Positions 42,601 to 54,674 of a DNA stretch of 64,000 bases are shown one piece after another; within the stretch, counting starts at the first letter, position 1, and every line of letters begins with the position of its first letter. A model generated the notes under the pieces. That model was not told where the DNA came from. It was given only the letters and a program-made list of their open reading frames with translations, and did not search any database. The stretch spans positions 310,001 through 374,000 of the forward strand of contig NOWV01000035.1 of NCBI GenBank assembly GCA_003344405.1, written 5' to 3'. The position numbers were made by a program, and so were the translations under genes. The stretch is from Trichoplax sp. H2. Lineage: Eukaryota > Placozoa > Uniplacotomia > Trichoplacea.

Positions 42601-45600
42601 TCATCAACACCGAAATACACCTGCAATTAGGCCAGGCAGAGGCCTAGGCGATCATAATTATTGTCGAAATCCTGATAACGAGCCTGATGGCCCATGGTGC
42701 TATACAACGAAGAATAAAACTCGATGGGAATACTGCACTGTTCCTCACTGTGGTAAGTTAGTTATTCTGAATGGAAAGTAACTTAGAGGATACTATTTTT
42801 TATCCTCATTCTATAACATTTAATTACAACGGTTGAAAAGATTTGTTCGCACTAGATTGTATTAGGAACATACCGTGCTTTCCTAAAATTTCAATTAATC
42901 TTTCTTTCTCTGCGAAATATTTTTATTAAAATGCGTTCTAGATAAATGCGTAAATAACCTCAGAGTGTTAACTAGCAGACTGCCAGCATATTTTACAAAT
43001 CTGCTTCTAAAAGGAAAGATCTTATTTTCACCTAATAACACAGCGGCTAGAAAAATTATTAAAAAGGTAATAACAATCCCTGATTAAGTACAAACGATGA
43101 CTTCTTCGATACTTCATGCAACATTTACCGTAACTTGTTTCATTTACATGTGTACAGGCTAACGAAACGTTCGTAGAAATTCAGAATTTGATGGTAAATG
43201 TTCGTCGTTTGCTTAATGCAACTTCACAATTAGAAAAATTTTTACAGCAAAACCCGCAGCAATTGCAAAATCTAATGGTATGTAAGAGATTCTAACGAAT
43301 TTGTACGTGTAAACTCGTCTTCCAAAAAAACAGATTACTCATAGTGAAGTTATTGTCTTATAAAACGTAATTTTTCTTTCAAAACTTCTAGAATACTGTG
43401 CAAAATCCGGCCGTGCGACCGTTCTTAAACGCTTTTGGTGTAAATGTCAGCTTTTTCGATCCGAAAAACAATAACAGCATTATGTCATTGCTGCATAACA
43501 TCAATTATTATGGCTACACTGTTTTAGATGTGGCAGAATGTGTAGATTTAAATTTCTTTGAAGGATACAACACCGAATATGATCTAGAAGTACGAGCCAT
43601 GAATACTACCGCAAATAAAGAAAGTCCTATTCTCGGAAGTAAGCAATCTAACGATGGCTAATCCTTCTTTTACTTGTTAGTATCATATGATTAATGACGA
43701 GTTTTATATCTACTATTAGGCATTGTATTTATGAACCTGAACAACGGCTATATACCACGGCATGTCAAGTATAAACTTCGGCAAGATGTTGACTTCACAC
43801 CGGACACGTACAATGTGCGACGAGGGTAAGCTTACTCTATCATCCTTATTTTACTATTCAGTAATTGTATCCCTAAGAATATAATTACGATAGATCGTAG
43901 AATAATAATCATAAATCTACTTATAGATTCTGGTTACCGGGTCCAACGGGAAATCAACAATACTATCAAGGTCTATTTGTTGTCTTACAAGACGCAATTG
44001 AAAGGGCTATTATGGAAAATATCATTAATGTATCTGCTGATGCACCTGGTGTTTATCTACAACAGTTTCCTTACCCATGCTATATTCGGGACTTGTAAGT
44101 TAAACCTTTCATCACTAGAATTTTTGAACTCTTATAGTTAATATTTGATAATATGTATGCGTATTTATTGACAGATTTGCAAGTGCAATCGGAGGTATTC
44201 TTCCACTTTTTATGACTTTATCTTGGATATACACAGCAGCGATGATTGTGAAAGCTGTAGTTCATGAAAAGGAACTCCGCCTTAAAGAAGTAACCTATTC
44301 TATGGCTTTAATTGCAATTTTTTAGTCTACAAATGCTTATTGCGGGACTTTTTATTATTTCAATTGTATAGGTGATGAAAATGATGGGTCTTGATAATGG
44401 TGTCCATTGGGCAGCTTGGTTTATTCAATGTTTCATTATCATGCTTCTTACAGTGTTTTTCTTAACTCTAATCCTTCGTGTAAGTCTATATTCGGTTGAA
44501 AAATAGATATATAACCTACAGATGATGATACGAAGGGAACATGCTCTTTAATTCCGGTTTTAAACATTTTCTTACAGTTTGGAAGAATATTTATGCACAG
44601 CAACCCAGTAATAATCTTTCTATTCTTCATGGTTTTCTCGTTGTCGACAATAATGCTATGGTAATTAGTTGATGTGCATTTCAGTTATTAATGCTTCAAA
44701 TTTTTTCTAAGTCATGAAATATCTGATTGATTTGTTTTTCGTTTAGTTTCCTTATGAGTGTCTTTTTTACACGAGCGAATGTCGCTGCTGCTTGTGGTGG
44801 GATTATCTTTTTCCTATCCTACTTTCCTTCCATTCTCGTTATTTTGTATGAATCAGTTATGACCTCTGGACAAAAAGGGATCGCATGTTTGTCGTCAACG
44901 ACTGCTTTTGCATTAGGTTGTAATTATATTGCACAATATGAGCAGCAAGGTGTCGGTATCCAGTGGTCTAACGTTCGATCAAGTCCTGTAAGTAAAGACA
45001 ATTTTAACTGACCCGATTAATGATCTATTCAATACATTAATACGAAATGTAATTCAACTTTCATAGGTTACCGAAGATACATTTAGTTTCTCTGCTACCT
45101 GTGGAATGATGATAATTGACACTATCATATATGCAATTTTGACGTGGTATTTAGAAAACGTTTTTCCAGGTAACGGTCGCATTGATGGTCATAAAATTTT
45201 AGCAGTATAAGTATTTTTCTCAACGCCTTGCTTCAATTATTAAAAGGTCAATATGGTGTTCCAAGAAGGTGGTACTTTCCTTTTCAATCTTCATATTGGT
45301 TTTCTAAGCCTAAAACTGACGGTCATATCGTTACAACACGCAACCGTACGAATAGCCCATCTGCGGACGCTGGTGCCACTGAAAATTCGTCTTCATCTGA
45401 CTCTAATGCTTTTAGTAAGCTTCTATCGTAATTTAAGGTATTACTTTCAAAGACTAAGCTTACTGTACTTAATTATTAGACCCCCCACCTCTCGTTGAAG
45501 AAGAACCAACGCATTTAAAATTGGGTGTTTCAATCCAGAATTTAGTGAAGGTAAATGATACCATGATAGTTATAATAATTTAGGAGCGTTAATTTTATAT

Positions 45601-48600
45601 GAAATAAATATGGTTTAGATTTACAAGACCGGTAATAAACTTGCTGTGGACGAGTTAAATTTAAACTTATACGAAGATCAAATAACCAGTTTCCTTGGTC
45701 ATAATGGTGCAGGAAAGACGACAACAATGTAAGTTTTATAATAACTATGCACCAAATTTCTCTACAAATAATGTAGTAAAATCTTGACAATACTCCTTAT
45801 ATGTTAAAGGTCGATACTCACTGGTCTCTTTCCTCCAACATCTGGAACGGCGCATATATACGGAAAGAACATCACTGAAGATATGGATTCTATTCGTGAA
45901 AGCCTTGGATTATGCCCTCAACATAACGTATTATTTGAGAAGTAATTATACGATAATGAATCAGTAGTGTTATGTAACAAAGCATAGCATAGAGTATAAA
46001 TGTCAATCAGTTTCCATTAAAATTTTGCACTTGTTGATTTATTTATCAGCTTGACTGTTGAAGAACATTTATGGTTTTACGCACGCCTTAAAGGCCTATC
46101 TAGCGCAGAGGTTAACGATGAAGTTAATCGGTAATTGAAATGGAGCTATCGTGTTGTAATATACTTGATTTTGCAAAGATAGTATTGACTTTTAAATTCG
46201 TTTATCAGGATGATCGACGATATTGGCTTAAGGAATAAACGGCATGATCTGTCGTCTAGCCTATCTGGTGGTATGAAGAGGAAACTATCGGTCGGTATTG
46301 CATTTATCGGTGGCTCGAAGACTGTAATTCTTGATGAACCTACTGCTGGAGTCGATCCTTATGCTCGCCGTGGAATTTGGGATCTTGTGCTAAAATATCG
46401 TAAAGGTAGAAAATATTGCTATTATTACCTTAGCTTATTCCAGATGTGTTACCTATCGACTTATATATTTAATAGGAAAGACCATTCTTTTATCGACGCA
46501 TTTCATGGACGAAGCTGATCTTTTAGGAGATCGGATTGCGATCATTTCTCGTGGGAAATTGCGTTGTTGTGGTTCATCTTTATTTTTGAAAACTAAGCTT
46601 GGAAGCGGTTATTACTTAACACTGGTGAAAGATACCGGTAGGTTTAATCATGTAAATAATTGAAAGATTTTCATCTATTAGTACCCGCACTAATAATATA
46701 ATTATATGATTACTATTATTAAAAATTTTTATAAGATTCGCAACGATCCGCTAAAGAAACTTGCCTCGGTGTGGATAACGTTGATGCTGCTACCGTTGAT
46801 ACTCCCGCCGTTGATGTCAACCAGGTGTCAAGATTTATTAGTGGATACATCCCGGAAGCTAAACTCGCAGAAAGTTATGGAAGTGAAATTACATATATTC
46901 TACCGCAGGAAAGCGCTAGAAGTGGCGTTTTTCACAACTTTTTTAGTAGCTTAGACCGGCATTTAAAAACTCTAAGGATTAATAGTTATGGCCTGTCTGA
47001 TACCACTTTAGAAGAGGTAATATTATCAAAAATTGAAGTTTAAAAAATCGTAGCAAAATGACTTTAACATATCTATTATTTTATATATACGTATATCTCT
47101 TAGATTTTTCTTAAAGTTGCCGATGAAACTGGTGTTGATCAAGCTGGTAAGTTAATCGACACTGCTGAATTATAGGAGGTAGATTAAATTTTACTTATAT
47201 GATCTTTCATTGCTGTCTAACTCTTTAATTGAATAAAAGATGGAAGAATTCCTCGTAGAAGATCGTCAAGGAAAATGCTATTCTGGAAGCGAAAAAGGCC
47301 GGCAAGTTCTGCCCAAAACTCTGCTACGAATTCCCAGGATACCAGTCAAGGTTCGCATCTATGAAGAAATATATGCAATTACATGTAACAAAATAAAATT
47401 ACAATTTATTTTTATAAATTTCAGAATCTGGAACAGATGTCACAGATTCAGTTGATGCTGGTGTTGATCCAGCCTCCAAAATTACCAAATTAACTGGATG
47501 GCGTCTAAAATTACATCACTTTCAAGCATTATTTAGAAAACGTTATCAGTATGCAAGGCGAAACAAGAAGGGCTTTGTATCTGCAGTTATTGTTCCTGTA
47601 ATATTTATTTGTATTGCAATGCTCTTCGCCATGGCTAGCATAGATGAAAGCAGTAAGATTTATAGGATAAGCATTACGCATTCATGATGCATTCGTGATT
47701 CAATAGCTAATTGTGTTATCTTACAATTTCATTTATTGTATTATTGCAGTTACGTACAGCCGAAAATTAACCCCAGAAATGTTCACGCAGCCTTTGTATA
47801 CGTTTTCTTCTCTGATGAAAAATCCTATTGCTGATTCTAGAAAAGCCTTAAATTCATTGTTCTCTAGCGGAATTGGGGATACATGCATGGGATCAAACCA
47901 TAACTGCACCAAGCCATATAAAGGTTGGAAACAGCTTGAGTTAAAAATTTTACTATTTATTATTTTAGAGATGCTAATCTGAGATACAAATAAAAATTCC
48001 AGAAGTAACCTCCACTCGAATTTATTATTTAGATACTTCAATATCCCTGTATTTTCCACAATCCAAAAATTCCTCCGTACGTCCATGCAGCTGCAGAACT
48101 GGCAGCATAGTCTGCCCTACTAATGCTGAAGGAAAATCGCCTCCTCGTTACGTGTTATACCAGCAAAACTATATGATAAATCTAACGGACAAAAATGTAT
48201 CTGATTATTTGATGAAAGTTAGGAATCGTTTTGTGCTGAAAATTTACGGTGGCTTTAGTTTTGGTGAAATCGATCCGAATTCTCCAAATATCGCAACCCC
48301 TTCTAGTGGTAGTATTCTTTTAAGAAGATTATCAGTGAGAAATGTTGTACGGGCGTGGTATAATAACAAAGGATATCATGCAATGCCTACATATTTAAAC
48401 GCGATGAATAATGCAATTTTAAGGTCTAAATTAAGGCCTCAAGATGGAGACTCACGTAAATATGGTATTACTGCATATAATCATCCCATGAATTTAACGC
48501 GTGCTCAATTAGTTAAGGAAGCGATAAGACGAAGCTACCGTGACTTACTTATTGCAGTATCAGTGATATTTGCATTGTCGTTCATTCCAGCTAGTTTTGT

Positions 48601-51441
48601 ACTCTTCCTGATTAATGAGAGATCGTCTAAAGCCAAGCATTTGCAATTCGTTAGCGGCGTCCATCCCGTTATGTACTGGTTATCAAACTACGCTTGGGAT
48701 ATGGTTAACTACTTATTTTCGATGGTCTGCATTCTAATTATATTTTTGGCTTTCAATGATAAGGCATTTACTAGTAGCGAGAATTTCCCGGCCTTGTTAA
48801 TGCTATTGTTTCTCTATGGCTGGTCAATTATACCAATGATGTATCCGTCATCCTACGTCTTTAGTGTTCCGAGTACAGCTTACGTGGCATTAGTCTGTAT
48901 TAATATCTTTATTGGCATAAATGGTACCATTGCAACATTCATTTTAGAACTATTTGAGAATGACGCAGACTTAAAAACAATAAATAATATTATAAAGCAA
49001 GTCTTTCTTATTTTCCCGAATTATTGCATGGGACGTGGAATTATGGATCTGGCGAAAAACCAATTAATGGCTGATGTCTTTAGTCGCTTTGGAGAAAATA
49101 ATTTCAAAAATCCATTCGGATGGGAATTAGTTGGACGTAACTTGTTCGCCATGGCAATCGAAGGAGTTGCATTCTTTATCCTCGTTTTATTGATGGAATA
49201 TCGTTTCTTTATCAAGCAAAGGTACAAGAGCTTTTATCAATTTAGAACCATTAAATGACTTTGATGCTGAGTTAAATTTGAGTACACTCGTATATTATGC
49301 CTGTTAGGGTATTAATGTATTGATTTACCATTAAGAAATTCATTAAATGGAATTTAAAAATTTAACTGCTCACTCTATGATAGGAAATTAACGCCGCCAA
49401 ATCGTTTTGATGAAGTTGAAGATGAAGATGTTGCTGAGGAAAGAAGAAGAGTTCTCTCTGCTGAAGCAAACGATGGAATTTTGAGATTAGAAAATTTGAC
49501 AAAGGTATAGTAAAGAAGTTGTACCGATAATAACTTGTACGCCATTTGTAAACACCGGTTGGTAACTTTCAAAATTGTATTCGTATTGGCTATAGGTCTA
49601 TCGAACTCGTAGGAAGAAGCTTATAGCAGTGGATCGTCTATGTGTGTCAATTCCACAAGGCCAAGTAAGGGAACATAACTGGTTTACGTTGCATTAACAC
49701 AATATTTCAAGTAAATTAAGAGTCGTTATCATATGCTATAAATAATTGTATTTGTTGTAGTGCTTCGGCTTATTGGGTATTAATGGAGCTGGAAAGACCA
49801 CCACTTTTAAAATGTTAACAGGCGATATTGATGTAACGAAAGGTGATGCATTCGTTGATGGTCACAGGTAAGCTTTACTAATGGTATATATACAACTTAT
49901 TTAGTACCTGATTAGCTAGTGAGCGATGCCCTATTCACAATAGATTGTACCTAAGTTCTCTTGTAGATCGTATCATCGTATCAATGTAGCACGTTACTTG
50001 AATCTACGAGTATTCACGTTACTATATTAAAATTTGATTAATTCTGAACTATTCTGATGCTTCAAATTACAGTATATTAAGCGAAACTGACAGTGTGCGA
50101 CAGCGAATTGGATACTGTCCTCAGTTTGATGCAATTTTAGATTTATTAACTGGCAGGGAACATTTAATGTTCTTTGCTCGATTACGTGGTATTCCCGAAT
50201 CGGAAGTCGCAAAGGTAGCGTAAGCTATATGCTGCATCCATATATGCACACTGTATGTACAGCAATCATTATTAAAACTAATGTAATCGTATCAAATCAA
50301 CTTTATAGATTGCAGATTGGGGTATAAAGAAGCTTGGATTAATACAGTACGGGGATCGATTAGCCGGCACCTATAGTGGTGGCAACAAACGTAAACTGTC
50401 TACAGCAATCTCTTTAGTAGGAAATCCACCCATCATCTTTTTGGTATGTACATTATACGTACAGTATTATACTTAATATGTAGCAATCTATGATAACTTT
50501 GTAGGCAATGATAATGTATTTCTCTACAAACTAAGGATGAGCCCACAACTGGTATGGATCCTAAAGCTCGTCGCTTTTTGTGGGATATGATAAATAATAT
50601 TGTACGGGATGGTCGATCGGTAGTTCTTACATCACACAGTATGGAAGAGTGTGAAGCTCTTTGTACAAGAATTGCAATTATGGTCAACGGAAAGTTTAAA
50701 TGTATTGGAAGCATCCAACATCTGAAAAACAAGTAATAGCAAAAATGATCTTGCAAATGTTGTACCAAGTTTTATTAAAAACTTTTGTTTATTTTACAGA
50801 TTTGGTAGTGGTTACACCGTTCAAATTCGAGTTAAGGGTTCGCAAGCTAATCTCGAACCATTAGCATCCTATGTTTCGAAAACGTTCTCTAATGTAGTTC
50901 TTGTGGTAAGCTATGGATGTGTAGAGCGCGCACAGTCAGTATAATAAGCGATTATTATTTCGTAATTTATCGTATTTTCTACAGGAACGGCACCACAACC
51001 AACTTCAGTACCACTTCCCGGAAAATATAGAATTAGCGAAGCTGTTTGATAAGTTGGATAATGTTAGAGAAAAATTGGAAATAGATGACTACTCAGTTTC
51101 TCAGACCACTCTTGATGAGGTTAGGGTGTTTTAATAATAATATTATTTCTGTAACTCCATTCCGTTGAACTGTTCTGTTTTAATTCATCATTCAGATCTT
51201 TATCGGCTTCGCGAAGCAACAGCGCGACGACTCTGATGACATTATTACTCCAGATTCAATTGCACAAGATCGAGAATTGACGCAAGCTAACAACAATAGA
51301 CATAGTCTGATTGATGTAAGAGAGCCAATTCCGACATTAAGACCTAAAGAAAATGGCCACCAACTTGGGGAAGCAACGGTTACAACATACCATCGTCATT
51401 CAGATGGTATCCAACTTCTACCAACTGAAACGCCTGTATAG
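36615..51441 (+). CDS. ABCA-subfamily full transporter (ABCA1/4/7-like) with kringle
   Basis: Full-length ABC transporter, probably a lipid exporter or floppase by family knowledge. About 43 exons and 2,400 residues (human ABCA1 2,261). Early exons: 36615-36683, 39761-39854, 40279-40402, 40649-40800, 41036-41157, 41300-41491, 41608-41700, 41783-41881, 41960-42037, 42147-42387, kringle 42510-42752, 42942-43066, 43158-43277 and 43392-43638; the largest spans about 48001-49220. In order: N-terminus [18 protein letters not shown]1 (residues about 25-42); large ECD1 (to about 760) with an Asn/Gly-rich part, the kringle at about 422-502 and the conserved RHVKYKLR block; TM2-6; NBD1 ([42 protein letters not shown]); basic linker; ECD2 with Cys-rich [13 protein letters not shown]2; NBD2 ([40 protein letters not shown]); C-terminal [15 protein letters not shown] and a polar tail. 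Intron 1 is 3 kb. Phases agree except at about 47358/47424. Confidence 0.96.
38411..38482. repeat. (GTACA)n/(TGTAC)n cluster in ABCA intron 1
   Basis: Short GTACA and TGTAC runs with a GTACGTACGTAGTAC core. The cluster sits in the 3-kb first intron, the only ABCA intron in which such a cluster was noticed. Confidence 0.8.
42510..42752 (+). other. Kringle-domain exon inside the ABCA gene
   Basis: The exon is 243 bp (81 codons) with phase-1 introns on both sides. It encodes one complete kringle: [54 protein letters not shown]. All six cysteines are at the expected spacing for the 1-6, 2-4, 3-5 disulfides, and the hallmark YRGT, NYCRNPD and PWCYT motifs are present. The acceptor is AATTTTAG before 42510 and the donor GTAAGT follows 42752. 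The frame runs in from the preceding ABCA exon (ending NYNQ plus one base) and on into the next ([17 protein letters not shown]), so it is part of the transporter reading frame, not a separate gene. Confidence 0.94.
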
Positions 51442-54400
51442 TTGAGTTAATTACTTAGATATGATTTCACATATGACAGTTTACTGTCATAGCTGGAAGC
51501 TTCAGCTACTGTCTGTAATCATATGGGTATTTACCTAATATGTACATAATATTTCAAGTTATATTACATGTATTTTTTATAACAATTTAATTGCTATTAG
51601 TTTTACCATGTTGGCTTGATAGCATAATGCCTCGATTTCTGGCAATAAAACAGCACTCAAGATCGTAAGCTTGATTCCATTTCTGCTTACGTTCAATAAT
51701 ATCTGGCTAACAGTGTAAAAGATGAAAAGGTTAATATTCCTGGAAACAAAAGTGGAACTTTACTCATGAGATATTCGATTCTGCTAATATCATGTATCAT
51801 CATGTATTGCCACTATCTATTTGGTGGTTTTGTTTATTTCTCTGTGTTGTGTTACCGTACTTGAATTCTTTAAACATAGCAATCTGGTATCAGCATTTCT
51901 TGTATAGTTATATATATTAGTTAATATTTTACATATCGTAGCATAACGGTATAACCGTTGAGTAATGGTATTTTAATGCCATTTCCGTACAGCAAAGCAT
52001 AACTCTTACATGTCTTCTAAATAGCTTTTATCATAACGAAGCAGACATAGCATTATCTGTTAGGTATAACTTTAATCCGATGTATCGCTATACTAGAAAC
52101 ATTTGAAAAATATTGGACCGTGTCACGATATTACTACCATGTCACGTTCAATGCAGTGGTATAGATGTAGAAGTAAATGATTATATTCGTACTAGAAATG
52201 CATTTTATCAATTTTAGTCTTTAAGATATACCTTATCACTATGCGATTTTTAACGAAAATTGAATTATGATATACGTCTAGTTCAAGCCTATGAAGTATA
52301 GAATTGCAATTTATTGCAACCGACTGTCCATTTACTGTATTCAGTCAGACTTCGAATGTAATGCTAGACTAAGTAGTTTCAATACTTCATATATAAAGGT
52401 GGTAGTGCCTTGCTGACTGTATGTTGTACAACGTATTACACATTCTGCCGAGCATGGTAAATGTCGAAAATAAAGAGGAACTGTATCTTGATATTAATCC
52501 GCGCGAGATTGATTTTTTATGACGTATAATATTACATGAATCTACCCAAGTAACTGAAATTATCTAGTTACCATTTTTATTAAATTACTGAATTTGTTCT
52601 TAATAACCTGAAGAATATGTGCCTATCTCTTTCATATGCTAGATTGTAGTTACTAAGTATACCCCACTAGTTAAAGTATTCCATAATTTCGAGTCGTGAG
52701 ATAGTCCTTTCTCTGCTCGTGACCTTAATATATGTAAAGGTAGGTATAACCTTCTAATTCATATTTCTTTGACCACATATATAATTTTAAATCAAGTATG
52801 AATGAGAGATAACTTCTTTCATATATCACAATTGATTGCACGGCAGCAAATCCAGTTACTGTACTAACGCTACGGCGTTATGAAATATGATTAATGATGT
52901 TAATGGCAACAAAGCACTATAGCTCTTTGACAGAGCATGTATGTGCCGGTGTAGCTAAATAAGGTATAAAAATCTATAGACTATAGATATCAACTGCACT
53001 ATATTGTTAGAATGTGAGTAAATCATATACTACCGTATCGTTGCACATGTACCTTAATTTTAAAATCTTTAGAAGAAACCATATCAACTCAACTAGTAGT
53101 TTATAATCATGCAAATTACACATGTGCATGGTACGTACAGTACACTGAAGATCCTTAATATCTTATTCGTGCAGAAAGTCTCTCTATATAATGCTACAAC
53201 TATGAACAGTAATACATTGTTCCATACATGAATGTTACGCTTACAATTATTTAAACCAATAAACTAACAATATACTAGAATAGCTGATCACAGACATGTT
53301 ACATTTCCTAGATTACTCTGTGTAAATATAAATGAATTTCATGTATTACTTCGTAGATTGAAAAGATCTCTACCGCTCGGATAGTTCTCCCTGACACTTG
53401 TTATTCCCTCATATTAACTAGTTATCTAGCTATGCCCGCAATAATTTCTCTTGACAATTGACTAACAGAAATTTAACGTGAATATATAAAATATTAATCC
53501 ATTCAATTACAGCTATATAAGGCACTGCTGCACTCATCAAGACTATATTTAAAACCACTTTTAAGCTCGTTAACTATAATTATAGAATGAAATGATCACA
53601 GAACTTTGTAAGTTTTGGATTAAACTACTGATCTATTGAGCAAAATCGTCAATTTAGCGTTGTAAAGTTGTTCATAGACTCTGCTAATTTATAAACTGTA
53701 TACTTAGTTACATATCAATAGGCCTATATTCCAATTTTAATGTATAACATGATTTCGTACTATTAAGTTAGCATATATTGATTTATTGCACTTCTTCCAT
53801 AATTATATGAAGTTTATGATGATATTCTATTGTAATGGTTATTGAATACAACGTGAATTAAAATTAGTTGTTTATGCATTCATATTATTATCGATAATAA
53901 TATGTAACGGACGTAACAGATTACAATACTTTGTATGTTATTATGGTCGACTTCAAAACGAATTATTCATAATAGTAATCTATAACAATTAGTTACAATT
54001 TAGTACATGGTTCTCATGAATATTTCATGAAGTTGACGAACGTAATCGTATTTCTTTTATCATTAATCATTTGTTATTTAAAACTCCTTGTAGTCATGTC
54101 GATTAGAAATATTTATCGAGCTTTTTACTGCAGCTACGCCACTGATTCAGTATATAAATGTATGAAAGTATTATTGTATACCACGCGCACACAGAATAAT
54201 CTTGCAATCCGTTAAATGTATATAGTGATACATATACATCTATATTTTTATATGTGCGAAGAGATATAGTCTATTTTAAGGCTTAAAATAGTTACATTAC
54301 CGTCACCAGGAAACACTATAGATATACAGTATAACGTAATCGATGTCCTTTATTAACCTTTTACCCTACCGCGGATCCTCTACTAATCAATCCCAACTGC

Positions 54401-54674
54401 TGTGAAAGACACTGTATTACAAAATCATAAAAATCAGTGTTTATTGCCATCAATTTAATTAATTAAACTGATTATCAATATTTTTAACGGTTCTATATAG
54501 AACAATTCTAGTTTATTTCAAGTTAAGCGATTGTCGTTTATTATATTATTATTGTCTTTCCGCTTCTGAGCGTACAGTATTTTAATCGTATCGTATATCC
54601 CAGCATTGTATAAGCTTTGGAAGCTTTCATAGTGAGAAGAGCATTCTTGTAGTCATTCTAATTCACAAATAGCA
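51442..54674. other. Intergenic region ABCA/four-TM gene
   Basis: 3.2 kb of AT-rich DNA. A poly(A) signal AATAAA at 51644-51649 is about 200 bp after the ABCA stop. The only frame over 60 codons (54027-54215) shows no family resemblance. GTACA repeats are nearly absent here, unlike the other large intergenic regions. Nothing else is seen. Confidence 0.55.
51644..51649 (+). terminator. Poly(A) signal for the ABCA gene
   Basis: AATAAA about 200 bp after the stop codon and the first canonical hexamer in the 3' flank. The assignment is by position only. Confidence 0.5.

Noticed and set aside
47733-48086. 117-codon minus-strand reading frame
   Set aside because: It is antisense to the ABCA ECD2 exons; no family resemblance.
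48152-49258. 368-codon plus-strand frame as an independent gene
   Set aside because: It is the largest exon of the ABCA gene (end of ECD2 and TMD2), entered from an acceptor at about 48000 and left at a donor after about 49220; it does not begin a gene.
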